A stretch of DNA of 64,000 nucleotides from Candidatus Omnitrophota bacterium (GTDB taxonomy: Bacteria > Omnitrophota > Gorgyraeia > 2-02-FULL-51-18). The notes under the pieces were generated by a model that worked only from the letters and a program-made list of their open reading frames with translations, made no database searches and had not been told where the DNA came from. The position numbers were made by a program, and so were the translations under genes. The stretch spans positions 186,728 through 250,727 of the forward strand of contig JAJVIE010000001.1 of the NCBI GenBank assembly GCA_022072175.1, written 5' to 3'. Each line of letters starts with the position of its first letter. The first letter of the stretch is position 1. This document shows, one piece after another, positions 31,448 through 40,447 of the stretch.

Positions 31448-32731
31448 CTACTCCCTCTCCAGCAGTACCGCGCCGCCCTGACCGCCGCCGATGCACAGCG
31501 ACACCAGGCCCCGGCGCACGTTGCGGCGCTTCATCTCGCGCAGACAGGTGAGGATCAAGCGGGATCCGCTGACACCGACCGGATGACCGAGCGCGATACC
31601 ACCGCCGTTGACGTTGAGCAGCGCAGGATCGATCTCTCCGACCGCCTGACGGCCCGGGAAGTTCGTCTGGGCGAAGCCCTTGGAGGCGAGCGCCTCGACG
31701 CAGGCCAACACCTGCGCGGCGAAGGCCTCGTTGATCTCGAACAACCCGATCTCCTTGAGCGGGATCCCGGTGCGGCGCAGGAGCCTCTCGATCACGAAAG
31801 CCGGTCCCAGCCCCATCTCGCTCGGTTCGAGCCCGACGTAATCGTACGCGGCGATGGTGCCGAGGACCGCGTAGCCGAGGGCCTTGGCCTTGTCCTCGGG
31901 CATCAGAAGCAGCGCGCAGGCGCCGTCGGTGATCTGGGAGGAGTTGCCCGCGGTGACGGTACCGGTCCGGCGGTCGAACACCGGCTTGAGCTTGGCCAAC
32001 TGCTCGGGCGTCAACCCCTCGCGCACACCATTGTCGTCGCTGACGGACTGCGCGTACTTGGGCGGCACGTGCACGGTCATGATCTCCTCGCGGAGCTTGG
32101 CACGCGAGGCGATGACTCGGCGGTGGCTCTCGAGCGCGAACGCGTCCTGACGCTGACGGGAGATCGCGAATTTTTTGGCCACCACCTCGGCGGTCTGGCC
32201 CATGTTGAGGCCGCAGGTCGGGTCGGTGAGGGCCAGCTGGAGCGCCGCCTGCGGCGTGAAGTGCTTGGGTCTGAACTGCGCCACCACCGACAGGCGCTCA
32301 CCGAACGTCCGGGCCTTTTGCAGTTTCATGAAGAGCCCCGCCGCTTCCTTGGAGAAGACCAGAGGCGCGTTGGACATCGACTCCGTCCCGCCGGCGATGA
32401 CGACCTCGTCCTGTCCGGCGAGGATCTTCTCGACCGCGCTCGTGACGGCCTCGAAGCCGGATGCGCAATTGCGGTTGACCGTGTAGGCCCTCTTGGACTT
32501 GGGTAGACCGGCCATGAGACTGACGACGCGCGCGACGTTGGCCGCGTCGATGGGCTGGCCGACACAGCCGAGGATGACCTCATCGACCCGTTCGGTGTCG
32601 ATACCGGTGCGTTGGACCAGTTCCGTGACGCACATCGCGCCCAGACGCTGGGCGGACAGGTGATCGAAGACCGTCCAGGCTTTGATGAACGGCGTGCGCA
32701 CTCCCTCGACGACAGCGATCTTAGGGGCCAT
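31448..32731 (-). CDS. fadI: Acetyl-CoA acyltransferase (3-ketoacyl-CoA thiolase)
   Basis: 427 residues. Acyl-accepting cysteine C89 is in NRNCASGFEA; the catalytic GGGIALGHPVGVSGSR and the final SLCIGGGQGGA (second cysteine) are intact. At 427 residues it matches the FadI-like class. It is the first gene of the beta-oxidation operon. The leader is AT-rich with AAAAGGA before the ATG, and a palindromic operator covers the -10. It cleaves 3-ketoacyl-CoA to acetyl-CoA plus a shortened acyl-CoA. Confidence 0.94.
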   Translation of the reverse strand: MAPKIAVVEGVRTPFIKAWTVFDHLSAQRLGAMCVTELVQRTGIDTERVDEVILGCVGQPIDAANVARVVSLMAGLPKSKRAYTVNRNCASGFEAVTSAVEKILAGQDEVVIAGGTESMSNAPLVFSKEAAGLFMKLQKARTFGERLSVVAQFRPKHFTPQAALQLALTDPTCGLNMGQTAEVVAKKFAISRQRQDAFALESHRRVIASRAKLREEIMTVHVPPKYAQSVSDDNGVREGLTPEQLAKLKPVFDRRTGTVTAGNSSQITDGACALLLMPEDKAKALGYAVLGTIAAYDYVGLEPSEMGLGPAFVIERLLRRTGIPLKEIGLFEINEAFAAQVLACVEALASKGFAQTNFPGRQAVGEIDPALLNVNGGGIALGHPVGVSGSRLILTCLREMKRRNVRRGLVSLCIGGGQGGAVLLERE

Positions 32732-32768
32732 GGGTCCTTTTGGAGTTATCAGAATTAACTAATTTTAA

Positions 32769-32802
32769 TACTTAATATACATTACGTATCACAACTAAAC
32801 AA
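32769..32802 (-). promoter_or_regulatory. Promoter of the beta-oxidation operon with overlapping palindromic operator
   Basis: On the minus strand TTGTTT (32802-32797), 17 bases and TATATT (32779-32774) form a well-spaced sigma-70 promoter. A 20-base inverted repeat (32769-32788; half-site TACNTAATNT, 16 of 20 positions symmetric) covers the -10. A repressor, for example a TetR- or GntR-type fatty-acid regulator, would block RNA polymerase here; its identity is unknown. Confidence 0.65.
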
Positions 32803-32827
32803 CAGGATTATCGGACCGGGCTCAGGA

Positions 32828-34102
32828 CTAACCGTTCAGGAGGGGCCATCCGCGGCGCAGCACGTAACGCAGCCACCAACCCGCCGTCAACGAGGTCAGG
32901 ATGGCCAGTGCCACCAGAGTGACGAAGAATTCGCGGCTGATGATCCCCAGGTCCAGCGCCAGCGTCGCCAGCACGATGCAGGGGCCGCCGCGATCGTTGA
33001 GCGCAAAAGCGAGATTGGCGCTCGAAAGCCAGTCGTAGCGGAGCCAACGCGCCGTCACGAGCACCGCGACCGTCTGTACGAGCATCGCGTACAGCGTGAA
33101 GAGCGTCACGAACCCGGCGTCCAGATCACGGAAGAGGTCGATCTTGAGACCCACGACGGCGAAGTATACCGGTACGAAGAACGCCGTCGAAAAGCTCTTG
33201 ATGTGTCGGCGCGCTTCCTCGAAGGACGGGTGCTTGACGCCGTTGACGACGATACCCGCCAAGAAGGCCCCGAAGACGAGATTGACGTCCAACCATCCGG
33301 CCAGCACCGTGAAGACCAGCAGCACCAGCACGATCACGGCCAGCTCATTGTTCTTGGGCAATGACCGCAATCCCGGACGCGCGTCGATCCAGCGGATGCA
33401 ACGCGGCATCACCACCAGCGCCGTGAAGAAGAAGAGCACCGAGATCACGACGTGCATCGAGATGTCCGCGAACGACTGCGCCCGCTCGGAGGAGACCAGC
33501 CCCGCGGCGATGGACACGAACACCCACAGCACCAGGTCGTGTATCGTCGCCGTCGCCAGCGTGATCTTGGCGAAAGTGGTGCGCAGGATGCCCAGGTCCA
33601 TGAAGATCTTGGACAGCACCGGGATGGAGGTCACCGCGAGCGCCACCGTGATGATGAGCCTCAACGCCAGCGTGTCCCCCGCCGGACCCATGAGACGGTC
33701 AAGATCGAAGAAGTACGTGGAGATCCAGCCGAAGAGCGCGGGTACGACGGTCGTGCCGATGACCAACCCGAGGATCACCCGCTTGTCGCGGCGGTCAAGG
33801 CCCGTCTCGATCTCGAACCCCGAGCAGAACATCAAGAGCACCAAACCCAGCCAATAGACGGCCGAGATGAGCTCTCCCTGACGCATGAAGATCTCTTCAT
33901 AAGCACCGGGCAGAACCCGGCCCAAGAGCGTCGGACCCAGGAACAGGCCGCCGGCGATCTCTCCGACGACCTTGGGGATGGTCAGCCGCTGAAAAAGATT
34001 GCCACAGACCAGCGCGGAGAGGAGCAGGAGCAGGACCGCCAGGAAGAACCGGCTGAGCGTGAGTGGATCGATGGTGATGGCGGCTGTCGGGTCGAGGTTC
34101 AT
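32828..34102 (-). CDS. Monovalent cation:proton antiporter, CPA2 family (KefB-like)
   Basis: 424 residues with about 12 transmembrane helices. Family motifs are IPKVVGEIAGGLFLGPTLLG (helix 1-2) and LALRLIITVALAVTSIPVLSK leading to ATIHDLVLWVF, with the membrane-embedded aspartate. There is no C-terminal TrkA-N regulatory domain, so it is of the short type. Likely Na+/H+ or K+/H+ exchange. The -10 TATAAT ends seven bases before the ATG, so it is probably leaderless. Confidence 0.92.
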   Translation of the reverse strand: MNLDPTAAITIDPLTLSRFFLAVLLLLLSALVCGNLFQRLTIPKVVGEIAGGLFLGPTLLGRVLPGAYEEIFMRQGELISAVYWLGLVLLMFCSGFEIETGLDRRDKRVILGLVIGTTVVPALFGWISTYFFDLDRLMGPAGDTLALRLIITVALAVTSIPVLSKIFMDLGILRTTFAKITLATATIHDLVLWVFVSIAAGLVSSERAQSFADISMHVVISVLFFFTALVVMPRCIRWIDARPGLRSLPKNNELAVIVLVLLVFTVLAGWLDVNLVFGAFLAGIVVNGVKHPSFEEARRHIKSFSTAFFVPVYFAVVGLKIDLFRDLDAGFVTLFTLYAMLVQTVAVLVTARWLRYDWLSSANLAFALNDRGGPCIVLATLALDLGIISREFFVTLVALAILTSLTAGWWLRYVLRRGWPLLNG

Positions 34103-34109
34103 CGGAGCG

Positions 34110-34115
34110 ATTATA
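34110..34115 (-). promoter_or_regulatory. -10 box, leaderless promoter of the CPA2 antiporter gene
   Basis: A perfect TATAAT (minus strand) ends seven bases before the ATG at 34102. Confidence 0.6.
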
Positions 34116-34184
34116 ACGGACCGGGGTCGGGTTTGGACAGCTCCGCATCACGGCAGCGGACGTGACCCGAGAACGTCGGGGTGC

Positions 34185-34190
34185 TACAGT
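34185..34190 (+). promoter_or_regulatory. -10 box, leaderless promoter of the alkyltransferase gene
   Basis: TACAGT ends six bases before the ATG at 34197. Confidence 0.5.
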
Positions 34191-34196
34191 AGGTCC

Positions 34197-34790
34197 ATGC
34201 CGGGAACCTCCGCAACGCCACGATCCTCCGGTGTCCGTCTGCTGACCCTCCGCGAGGACCACACCGGCCCTCTACGGGCGGGTTTCGCGTCCGGGCCTTT
34301 CGGCCGCTGTCTGATCGGCGCCATCGGGCCCGACCTCTGCCACTTGTCCTTCGCGGACGGGTCGGTCCGTACGGCTTGGAAGGAGCTGTCCGCGGCCTGG
34401 CCGCGCGCGCGGATCCTCCGGGACGACCGGTCGGCGGAGCTCTGGCGCAAGCGCCTTTTCGGTCGCAAGAAGGGCGCGACGGCCCCGGTCCGCTGTCAGG
34501 TGCGCGGCACGGCTTTCCAGCTACGGGTCTGGCGTGAACTCTTACGCATCCCTTCGGGCGGGCGTGTGACGTACGGTGAGCTGGCGGCGCGGGTGGGGCA
34601 CCCGAAGGCCGCGCGGGCCGTCGGCAGCGCCGTCGGCGACAATCCCATCGCCTGGCTCATCCCCTGCCACCGTGTCGTGCGCGGCTCAGGCGGTCTCGGC
34701 GGTTATCACTGGGGCGTCGGACGCAAACGCGCGATGCTCGCTCACGAGTCCGTCAGCGGCTGCTTGGGGACGAGCGCCTCCCACTCGTAG
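34197..34790 (+). CDS. ogt: Methylated-DNA--protein-cysteine methyltransferase
   Basis: 197 residues. The alkyl-acceptor cysteine C157 lies in LIPCHRVVRGSGGLGGYHWG; the helix-turn-helix part is FQLRVWRELLRIPSGGRVTYGELA. It removes the alkyl group from O6-alkylguanine irreversibly. The first 100 residues match the Ada/Ogt N-terminal fold loosely and extend longer than usual. The start is six bases after a TACAGT -10, so it is probably leaderless. The 3' end overlaps the convergent GH15 gene by 49 bases, an unusually long convergent overlap. Confidence 0.92.
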   Translation: MPGTSATPRSSGVRLLTLREDHTGPLRAGFASGPFGRCLIGAIGPDLCHLSFADGSVRTAWKELSAAWPRARILRDDRSAELWRKRLFGRKKGATAPVRCQVRGTAFQLRVWRELLRIPSGGRVTYGELAARVGHPKAARAVGSAVGDNPIAWLIPCHRVVRGSGGLGGYHWGVGRKRAMLAHESVSGCLGTSASHS

Positions 34791-36571
34791 TCCGTCTCGA
34801 GCAGCAGCGCCGTCTGGATGAAGGCCATGTGGGAGTATCCCTGCGGGAAATTCCCCGTCTGCCTCCCGGTCTCCGGCTCGGCCCCCTCCGACATCAACCC
34901 CAGGTGGTTGACGCACCGGCGCACGTGATCGAACATCTCCCGGGCCTCCTTGCGGCGGCCGGTGAGATACAGCGCGTTGATCATCCAGTACGTGCAGATC
35001 AGGAAGGCGTTCTCCGGCTTGCCGAAATCATCCTCCGACGTGTAGCGCATCGCGTAGCCACCGCGCACCAATTGCCGGTAGCAGTAATCGACGGTCTTGA
35101 TGATCCTCGGGTCGTCCTTGGGCAGGAAACCGTAATGCAGCATGAGCAGCACCGCCGCGTCCGCGTGCGTACTGCCGTAGAACATCGTGAACGCCTCGAC
35201 CTCGGGATGCCAGCCCTTCTCGAGGATGTCCGCGCGGATCCGCTCGGCGGTCCTGAAGCACTCGTCGGCGTAGGCCTGCTTGCCGATGCTCTGCGCGATG
35301 CGGCCCCCGCGGTCCATGGCGACCCAGCTCATCAGCTTGGAGAAGACATGATGCTGCTGCTGTCCGCGATACTCCCAGATGCCGTTGTCCGGGGTCTCCC
35401 AGACGGCCTTGGACCAGTTGACCAGCGAACGCACGGCCGTCCACAGCTCCTGGTCGAAGTGGAAATCCGTCCCCTGCTGGCAGGCGAAATACGTGTAGAT
35501 GGCGTCCAGGAGCTCTCCGTAGAGGTCGTTCTGCTTCTGACGGTAGGCGTCATTGCCGACGCGCACGGGTCTGGACCCGCCGTATCCGGCCAGATCGAGC
35601 GTCTTCTCGGTCAGGACCTTCTCCCCGTGAATGCCGTACATGACCGAGATACCGTCGTTCTTGAGCAACATCCGGTCGAGGATGAAACGCATGTACCTCG
35701 ACGAGGAGCCCATGTGACCCAATCGCGCGAAGAGCTCCACGATCATCGAAGCGTCACGGATCCAGCAGTACCGGTAGTCCCAGTTGCGGTCCCGTCCATG
35801 GATCTCGGGCAGAGAGGTCGTCGGCGCGGCGATCACCGCTCCCGTACGCTGGTACATGAGCAACTTGAGCGTCAGCAGCGACCGCAAGGTCTCCTCGCGG
35901 TAGCGGGCGGGAAGCTTGGAGCGGTCGCCCCAACCGAGCCAATAGCTCTTGGTCCTCTCGAACTCGATGTAGGCCCGGTCGGCCGTGAACGGCCGGACCT
36001 TCTGGTGGTAGGACAGGACCAGGTACATGGACTTGCGCAGTTCGATCGTCCGGCCCTCGATGACGGCCTTGGGATCCTCCGCGTCGGTGTACAGGAAGTA
36101 GCTGTGATACTCGCCTTGGTCCGAGAGGTACTTGTAGCAGTCCCCGTGGTCCTCGATCCGACAGCCGCTGCTGCCGTAGTTGGGACGCACGTCGATGACG
36201 ATGCGCACCTTGGGCCGGCCGGAGATGACCCGTACGCTCCGGTGGATCTCGGCGGGACAGTAATACTGCCCCCTATCCGACATGAAGCGGGGCATGAAGT
36301 CATAGATATCCAGGATGCCGTCGCGCGTCTCGATCCGGGTCTTGAGGATCGGCGTCAGGCGCACGTACTCCTGTGACGTTCGCACGACATCGATGCCCTC
36401 GATCCTGAAGGACCCGCCCTTGTCGCTGTCCAACAGACGCGCGAACAGCGACGGTGAGTCGAAATACGGCATGCACATCCAGTCGACACTGCCCTCGCTC
36501 GAAACCAGCGCGGAGCTGACGCAGTTGCCGATGAGCCCGTAGGGGTAGTAGGTCTTGGTGTTCTTCTCCAT
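34742..36571 (-). CDS. Glycoside hydrolase family 15 protein (glucoamylase/trehalase-like)
   Basis: 609 residues. An N-terminal beta-rich domain (from YYPYGLIGNCVSSALVS, SVDWMCMPYFDSPSLFARLL) is followed by the (alpha/alpha)6 catalytic domain. That domain has DRNWDYRYCWIRDASM, the GH15 signature, and the C-terminal GNFPQGYSHMAFIQTALL. Bacterial members of this type are cytosolic glucoamylases or trehalases. The ATG at 36571 is one base after the metalloprotease stop. It lies in an operon with a membrane glycosyltransferase, a 32-residue peptide and a small zincin. The substrate is undecided between alpha-glucans and trehalose. Confidence 0.9.
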   Translation of the reverse strand: MEKNTKTYYPYGLIGNCVSSALVSSEGSVDWMCMPYFDSPSLFARLLDSDKGGSFRIEGIDVVRTSQEYVRLTPILKTRIETRDGILDIYDFMPRFMSDRGQYYCPAEIHRSVRVISGRPKVRIVIDVRPNYGSSGCRIEDHGDCYKYLSDQGEYHSYFLYTDAEDPKAVIEGRTIELRKSMYLVLSYHQKVRPFTADRAYIEFERTKSYWLGWGDRSKLPARYREETLRSLLTLKLLMYQRTGAVIAAPTTSLPEIHGRDRNWDYRYCWIRDASMIVELFARLGHMGSSSRYMRFILDRMLLKNDGISVMYGIHGEKVLTEKTLDLAGYGGSRPVRVGNDAYRQKQNDLYGELLDAIYTYFACQQGTDFHFDQELWTAVRSLVNWSKAVWETPDNGIWEYRGQQQHHVFSKLMSWVAMDRGGRIAQSIGKQAYADECFRTAERIRADILEKGWHPEVEAFTMFYGSTHADAAVLLMLHYGFLPKDDPRIIKTVDYCYRQLVRGGYAMRYTSEDDFGKPENAFLICTYWMINALYLTGRRKEAREMFDHVRRCVNHLGLMSEGAEPETGRQTGNFPQGYSHMAFIQTALLLETDYEWEALVPKQPLTDS

Positions 36572-36572
36572 C

Positions 36573-36911
36573 TCAATAAGCTCCCAGGTCCTCCAGCCGC
36601 TCGTCCGAGATCCCGAAATAATGCGCGATCTCATGGCGCAGGACGTGCGCGATGTGTTCGCGCAGGTCCGACCCGTTCTCGCGGCAATCCTCCTCGATAT
36701 CCTTCTGATAGAGGATGATGCGGTCGGGCAGTTCGGCGCTGCGGTCTGCGCCCCGCTCGGTGAGCGGCACACCTTCGTACAGTCCGGTCAGCTCCCCGTC
36801 TGGACTGCGGCTCTCGACGATGATCTCGACGTTATGGATCCTGTCGCGGAAGACCTTCGGCAGTCCCCGCGCCGCCTCGCGCACGGCCTTCTCGAAAGCG
36901 CTCCGGGTCAA
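36573..36911 (-). CDS. Small zincin-type metallopeptidase (minimal, HExxH)
   Basis: 112 residues. The zinc site VLRHEIAHYFGISDERLEDLG (HEIAH plus downstream glutamate region) and the preceding DRIILYQKDIEEDC strand match the zincin_1/DUF1025-like family of one-domain metallopeptidases. The start is a TTG that overlaps the stop of the preceding 32-codon gene (TTGA), a sign of coupled translation. The substrate is unknown. Confidence 0.85.
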   Translation of the reverse strand: MTRSAFEKAVREAARGLPKVFRDRIHNVEIIVESRSPDGELTGLYEGVPLTERGADRSAELPDRIILYQKDIEEDCRENGSDLREHIAHVLRHEIAHYFGISDERLEDLGAY

Positions 36912-37006
36912 CGGCGTCGTGAGGCTCCGCTGATCCAGCGCATGAACAGCAACCCCAGGTAGATCCCGATGCCGAGCAGGAACCCCACGAGGATCAGACG
37001 GATCAT
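36908..37006 (-). CDS. 32-residue single-pass membrane peptide
   Basis: A short frame of 33 codons encodes MIRLILVGFLLGIGIYLGLL, then FMRWISGASRRR: one hydrophobic helix with a basic tail, an inside-positive layout. The ATG lies eight bases after the glycosyltransferase stop, and its stop overlaps the TTG start of the metallopeptidase. That tight fit on both sides supports it as a real gene. Role unknown; it may be a small partner of the glycosyltransferase. Confidence 0.65.
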   Translation of the reverse strand: MIRLILVGFLLGIGIYLGLLFMRWISGASRRR

Positions 37007-37013
37007 CGGCGGT

Positions 37014-38723
37014 TCAGTCGCTCCTGCGGTAGATCAGGATGTTGCCCGTCTGACGGTCGGGCCGGTAGTGGTCCAGCACGTAGCGGGTGACCTCCGGCAG
37101 GAGCTCCTCCTGCCGGCCCGTCGCCTTGGCCAGGGCCGACAGCTGTACCCCCAACAGCACCACGCGCGGCCGGGCCGTCGCGAGGTTTTCCAGGACTTCC
37201 CGGGTATTGGCCTCCGAGGTCGAGGCGCCGACGATCATGTGGTACTTGGTGATCTGCGGACGGTCCGTGACGAAGTTGAAGATCGCCAGGTCCGGGAAAC
37301 AGAAGATCCCTTCCCCCGGCTCCGTCATCGACGTGATGGCCGACGCCGTGTCCTTGATCTCGCGGTCCTGCCAATCAGGCAACAGCACCTTGCCGATCGC
37401 CGGGGTCTCCGACAGCACGTACTTGCCTCCGTCCTTGGCGTGCCACCCGAAGTAATAGGCGATGCTCTTGTGTTTTTCGGACTGATAGCTCAGCCAGCTC
37501 TGCAGGCCGCCCTTATAGAACCTCTTATAGGAGAGCGCCCAGGAGGCCGCCGACACGATGATGAGCGCGATGGCCGCGGCCTTGAGCGCGGGACGGCCCG
37601 ACGGCCAGGGCAGCAAGCGTCCCTCCCCGAGAGCGACGCGGTACACGAGCGCCGCCGCGTACAGGTGCGTGAAGACCGCGAACGACAGCACGTTCTCGAA
37701 CTGCGCCCCACGGATCGCGCGGAACGCGAAGAGATACAACAATCCTCCCGCCGCCAGCCACGGGACCAGTCCGGCCCGGTGGCGATATGCGATCCAGGAC
37801 CTTTTGAACGACGCCCAACCCAACACGGCCAGCGACAGCGCGTAGGTGACGCCGGGCAAGAGGACCTTGGCCGTGATATCGCCAGGCAGGATCGGCTGAG
37901 CGAAAGCCTTGCGCGGTCCGATGGACATCAGCTCCGCCACGTACGCGCCCAGAGCGCCGGTGCGCAGGAGCTCCAGCGTCCAGACCCCCATGACCGCCGC
38001 GGCACCGGCCGCGAACGCCATCATGGACCTGGGAACCGGGATCGCCGACCCCGCCGCCTGCGGGTCCGTGCGGGTCTGCCAGACCGCGTAGGCGTAGTAC
38101 GCCGCGGCTCCCGCGAAAGCCGCGATGCCCGCGTCGTACGTATGGAGGAAGCTCAGTGCGCAGAAGACGCCCGCCAAGGCCGGGTACTTGGCTTTGGGCG
38201 AGCGGGCCGACCATGACAACAGATACATCGCGGCGGCGACCATGAAGAACCGCCATCCTCCCCAACGGGAGGACCAGAAGGGATGATGGGATTCCATGGC
38301 GATGAGGATCGCCGCCGCGTAGGCGACCGCCCTCTGGGGGATCAGGCGGCGGCAGACGTAGGCCATCAGCACGACCGTCGCCAGGCCGCCGTAGAAAAAA
38401 TACCCCCTCAACGTCTCGAGGGTCTTGCCGAAGACCGCCATCGCCGCCGAGGGTACCCAATAGTGCAGCGGCCCGTACTGGAGATAGATGTCCTTGTACA
38501 GGTGCTGGCCGCTCCACATGGCGTTGACGACCGACAGGAACTGGCCGCACTCGTTGTAGTCCATGATGCCGTGGACGTGATTGGGCTCGAACACCAGCGA
38601 CGCGACAAGGTAATAGAAGAACAGGTCGAGCAAGGTCCCGCTCTTGAGTCGCCGGGTTTCCGGCGCGGGCGGCGCGGGCTGAGGAAGCGGAGCCGTCGGA
38701 CGCGGCTGTCTTTTGGAGCTCAT
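37014..38723 (-). CDS. Integral-membrane glycosyltransferase (GT-C, PMT-like)
   Basis: 569 residues with about 11 hydrophobic segments. The first large periplasmic loop has MDYNECGQFLSVVNAMWSGQ, then HLYKDIYLQYGPLHYW, containing acidic residues where GT-C enzymes place the catalytic aspartate. A soluble C-terminal part of about 120 residues follows (YVLSETPAIGKVLLPDW). It likely transfers sugar from polyprenyl phosphate to an extracytoplasmic acceptor; donor and acceptor are unknown. It is the first gene of the GH15 operon. A -10 TAGATT ends eight bases before the ATG. Confidence 0.8.
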   Translation of the reverse strand: MSSKRQPRPTAPLPQPAPPAPETRRLKSGTLLDLFFYYLVASLVFEPNHVHGIMDYNECGQFLSVVNAMWSGQHLYKDIYLQYGPLHYWVPSAAMAVFGKTLETLRGYFFYGGLATVVLMAYVCRRLIPQRAVAYAAAILIAMESHHPFWSSRWGGWRFFMVAAAMYLLSWSARSPKAKYPALAGVFCALSFLHTYDAGIAAFAGAAAYYAYAVWQTRTDPQAAGSAIPVPRSMMAFAAGAAAVMGVWTLELLRTGALGAYVAELMSIGPRKAFAQPILPGDITAKVLLPGVTYALSLAVLGWASFKRSWIAYRHRAGLVPWLAAGGLLYLFAFRAIRGAQFENVLSFAVFTHLYAAALVYRVALGEGRLLPWPSGRPALKAAAIALIIVSAASWALSYKRFYKGGLQSWLSYQSEKHKSIAYYFGWHAKDGGKYVLSETPAIGKVLLPDWQDREIKDTASAITSMTEPGEGIFCFPDLAIFNFVTDRPQITKYHMIVGASTSEANTREVLENLATARPRVVLLGVQLSALAKATGRQEELLPEVTRYVLDHYRPDRQTGNILIYRRSD

Positions 38724-38731
38724 AGCTCACT

Positions 38732-38737
38732 AATCTA
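38732..38737 (-). promoter_or_regulatory. -10 box, (near-)leaderless promoter of the GT-C gene
   Basis: TAGATT (minus strand) ends eight bases before the ATG at 38723. Confidence is limited by the non-perfect hexamer. Confidence 0.4.
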
Positions 38738-38782
38738 TCACAAGCCCCGGGGGTTGGGATACCCGGTCCGGCCGGTATGACG

Positions 38783-40441
38783 CTAGGCGCGGGGGCTCTT
38801 GTCCGGAGGAGGCGGTTCCTCGTCGGTCCGCTCCTCATGGGTGCGGCCGTGCTTCATGCTCCAATTCATCGGGTAGTGTTCGGGGTCGAACACCGTGAAG
38901 TACAGATGCCAGATCAGGATCGCCAGTGTCGCCAGGATCGCCTCGTAGTAGTGCACCACGGTCGCCGCGTCGATGAGCCATTTGGGCAGGTACCTCAAGG
39001 AGATGTTCTCGAAGACCAGCACGGTCCCCGTCACCACCATGATCACGGTACCCCAGGCCAGGGCCCAGTACTCGAGCTTCTCGACGTACGTGTAGCGCGC
39101 CAAGCGCGGCCGTCTGACCGGATGCCCGAGGTTGTGCCGCACCATCTGCACCAGGTCCCTGGCGTCGCGCACCCGCGGCAGCATCGAGCGCAGCTGCCCG
39201 CGGCCTCTGGGTGTCAGGAGGATGTAGCCGACGTGGTAGACGCACAGGGCCGTGAACAACAGCGCCGCCCAGCGATGGATACGGCCCCTCCACTCGTGCG
39301 TGGGGTCCAGACCGACGATGGGCCACGCCCACCAGGCGTCCGGGAACTTGAGCGCGAACCCGCTGTACGCCAGCAGAGAGAACGTCACCGCGAGCACCAG
39401 ATGCTGTACCCTCTCGTTGGTGTTGAACCGCGCATGATGCGACTGGGCGTGCCTCTGTTCGTAATGCTCCTTGACCTTGCGGCGCAGGTCCAGCAGGTTG
39501 TGAGCGAGCATCGAGCCGACCACCAGCACGATGAAAGCGATGTAGAAGACCGTCAGATAGTAGATCTTGCGGTCCTTGTCGGGCGAGGGGGCCAGATGGA
39601 TCGTCCCCTCGGTCAGGCGTTCGCTGGCGCCCGGGTGGCACTCGCCGCAGGTCTTCACGAGGTTGGTCTTGTGCACCGATGAGGCCGGATCGCTCGACGG
39701 AAGGATGTCGTGGGCGCCGTGACAGGAGGCGCAGTTGGCCACCGAGGCCGAACCCGCGCGCCCCGCCAGACCGTGATAGCTGTCGAAATACGTGCGGATC
39801 CGGTCCGCCGACATGCCGAACTTGCTGGTGATCCGCTCGGCCGCATGGCACTGGGCGCAGACCTTCTCCGACAACTGCGTGGCGTGGACGCGAGACTTGG
39901 GGTCCAGATGCGAGCGGATCCCGTGTTCGCCGTGGCAGTCCGTGCAGACCGGAGCTTCGAACTTGCCCGCGAGCATCGCCTTGCCGTGCACGCTCCTCAG
40001 GTACTGCGCGCCGATGTCCTCGTGACAACTGCTACAGGTCTTGGCGACGTTGAACCGGTGCATCCGGGAGGCCGGTGAGGCCGGAGACAGCACCTCGTGC
40101 GACCCGTGGCAATCCTTGCACGAGACGGACACGCCGCCGCCCGCCTGGACCTTGCCGTGCACCGAACCCGCGATGGCCATCGCCTCGCTCTCATGACAGG
40201 AGGCGCAGTCGACCGGCGCCAGCTCCTCCGGATGCTCGAGGCTCTTCACGTCCGAGTGGCAGGAGACGCAGTTCTCGGAACCGTGGGCCGAAGCGGCGAA
40301 GGCCTTCTCATCCACCTCGGTATGACAGGACAGGCAGTCCTCGTTGGCCAGCGTCTCGGCCGCGCGGGCCGGGCAAGCCCACAGGAGGACACCGAGGGTC
40401 ATCACGACAGGCCAGCTGGGATACGGGCGGGATCCGCGCAT
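38783..40441 (-). CDS. Nine-haem cytochrome c fused to a cytochrome b (b561/formate-dehydrogenase-gamma type)
   Basis: 552 residues. A signal peptide (1-27) is followed by nine CxxCH motifs (CLSCH, CVSCH, CASCH, CKDCH, CSSCH, CTDCH, CAQCH, CASCH, CGECH) up to about residue 280. Then comes a membrane part with about five helices carrying pairs of histidines (VQHLVLAVTF, GRIHRWAALLF, LCVYHVGYIL, ATVVHYYEA, IWHLYF), as in cytochrome b561 or FdhI-type subunits. It probably oxidises quinol and passes electrons to the periplasm, or the reverse. A CRP-type site at -41.5 precedes it and the transcript should start on its ATG. Confidence 0.92.
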   Translation of the reverse strand: MRGSRPYPSWPVVMTLGVLLWACPARAAETLANEDCLSCHTEVDEKAFAASAHGSENCVSCHSDVKSLEHPEELAPVDCASCHESEAMAIAGSVHGKVQAGGGVSVSCKDCHGSHEVLSPASPASRMHRFNVAKTCSSCHEDIGAQYLRSVHGKAMLAGKFEAPVCTDCHGEHGIRSHLDPKSRVHATQLSEKVCAQCHAAERITSKFGMSADRIRTYFDSYHGLAGRAGSASVANCASCHGAHDILPSSDPASSVHKTNLVKTCGECHPGASERLTEGTIHLAPSPDKDRKIYYLTVFYIAFIVLVVGSMLAHNLLDLRRKVKEHYEQRHAQSHHARFNTNERVQHLVLAVTFSLLAYSGFALKFPDAWWAWPIVGLDPTHEWRGRIHRWAALLFTALCVYHVGYILLTPRGRGQLRSMLPRVRDARDLVQMVRHNLGHPVRRPRLARYTYVEKLEYWALAWGTVIMVVTGTVLVFENISLRYLPKWLIDAATVVHYYEAILATLAILIWHLYFTVFDPEHYPMNWSMKHGRTHEERTDEEPPPPDKSPRA

Positions 40442-40447
40442 GACCCC

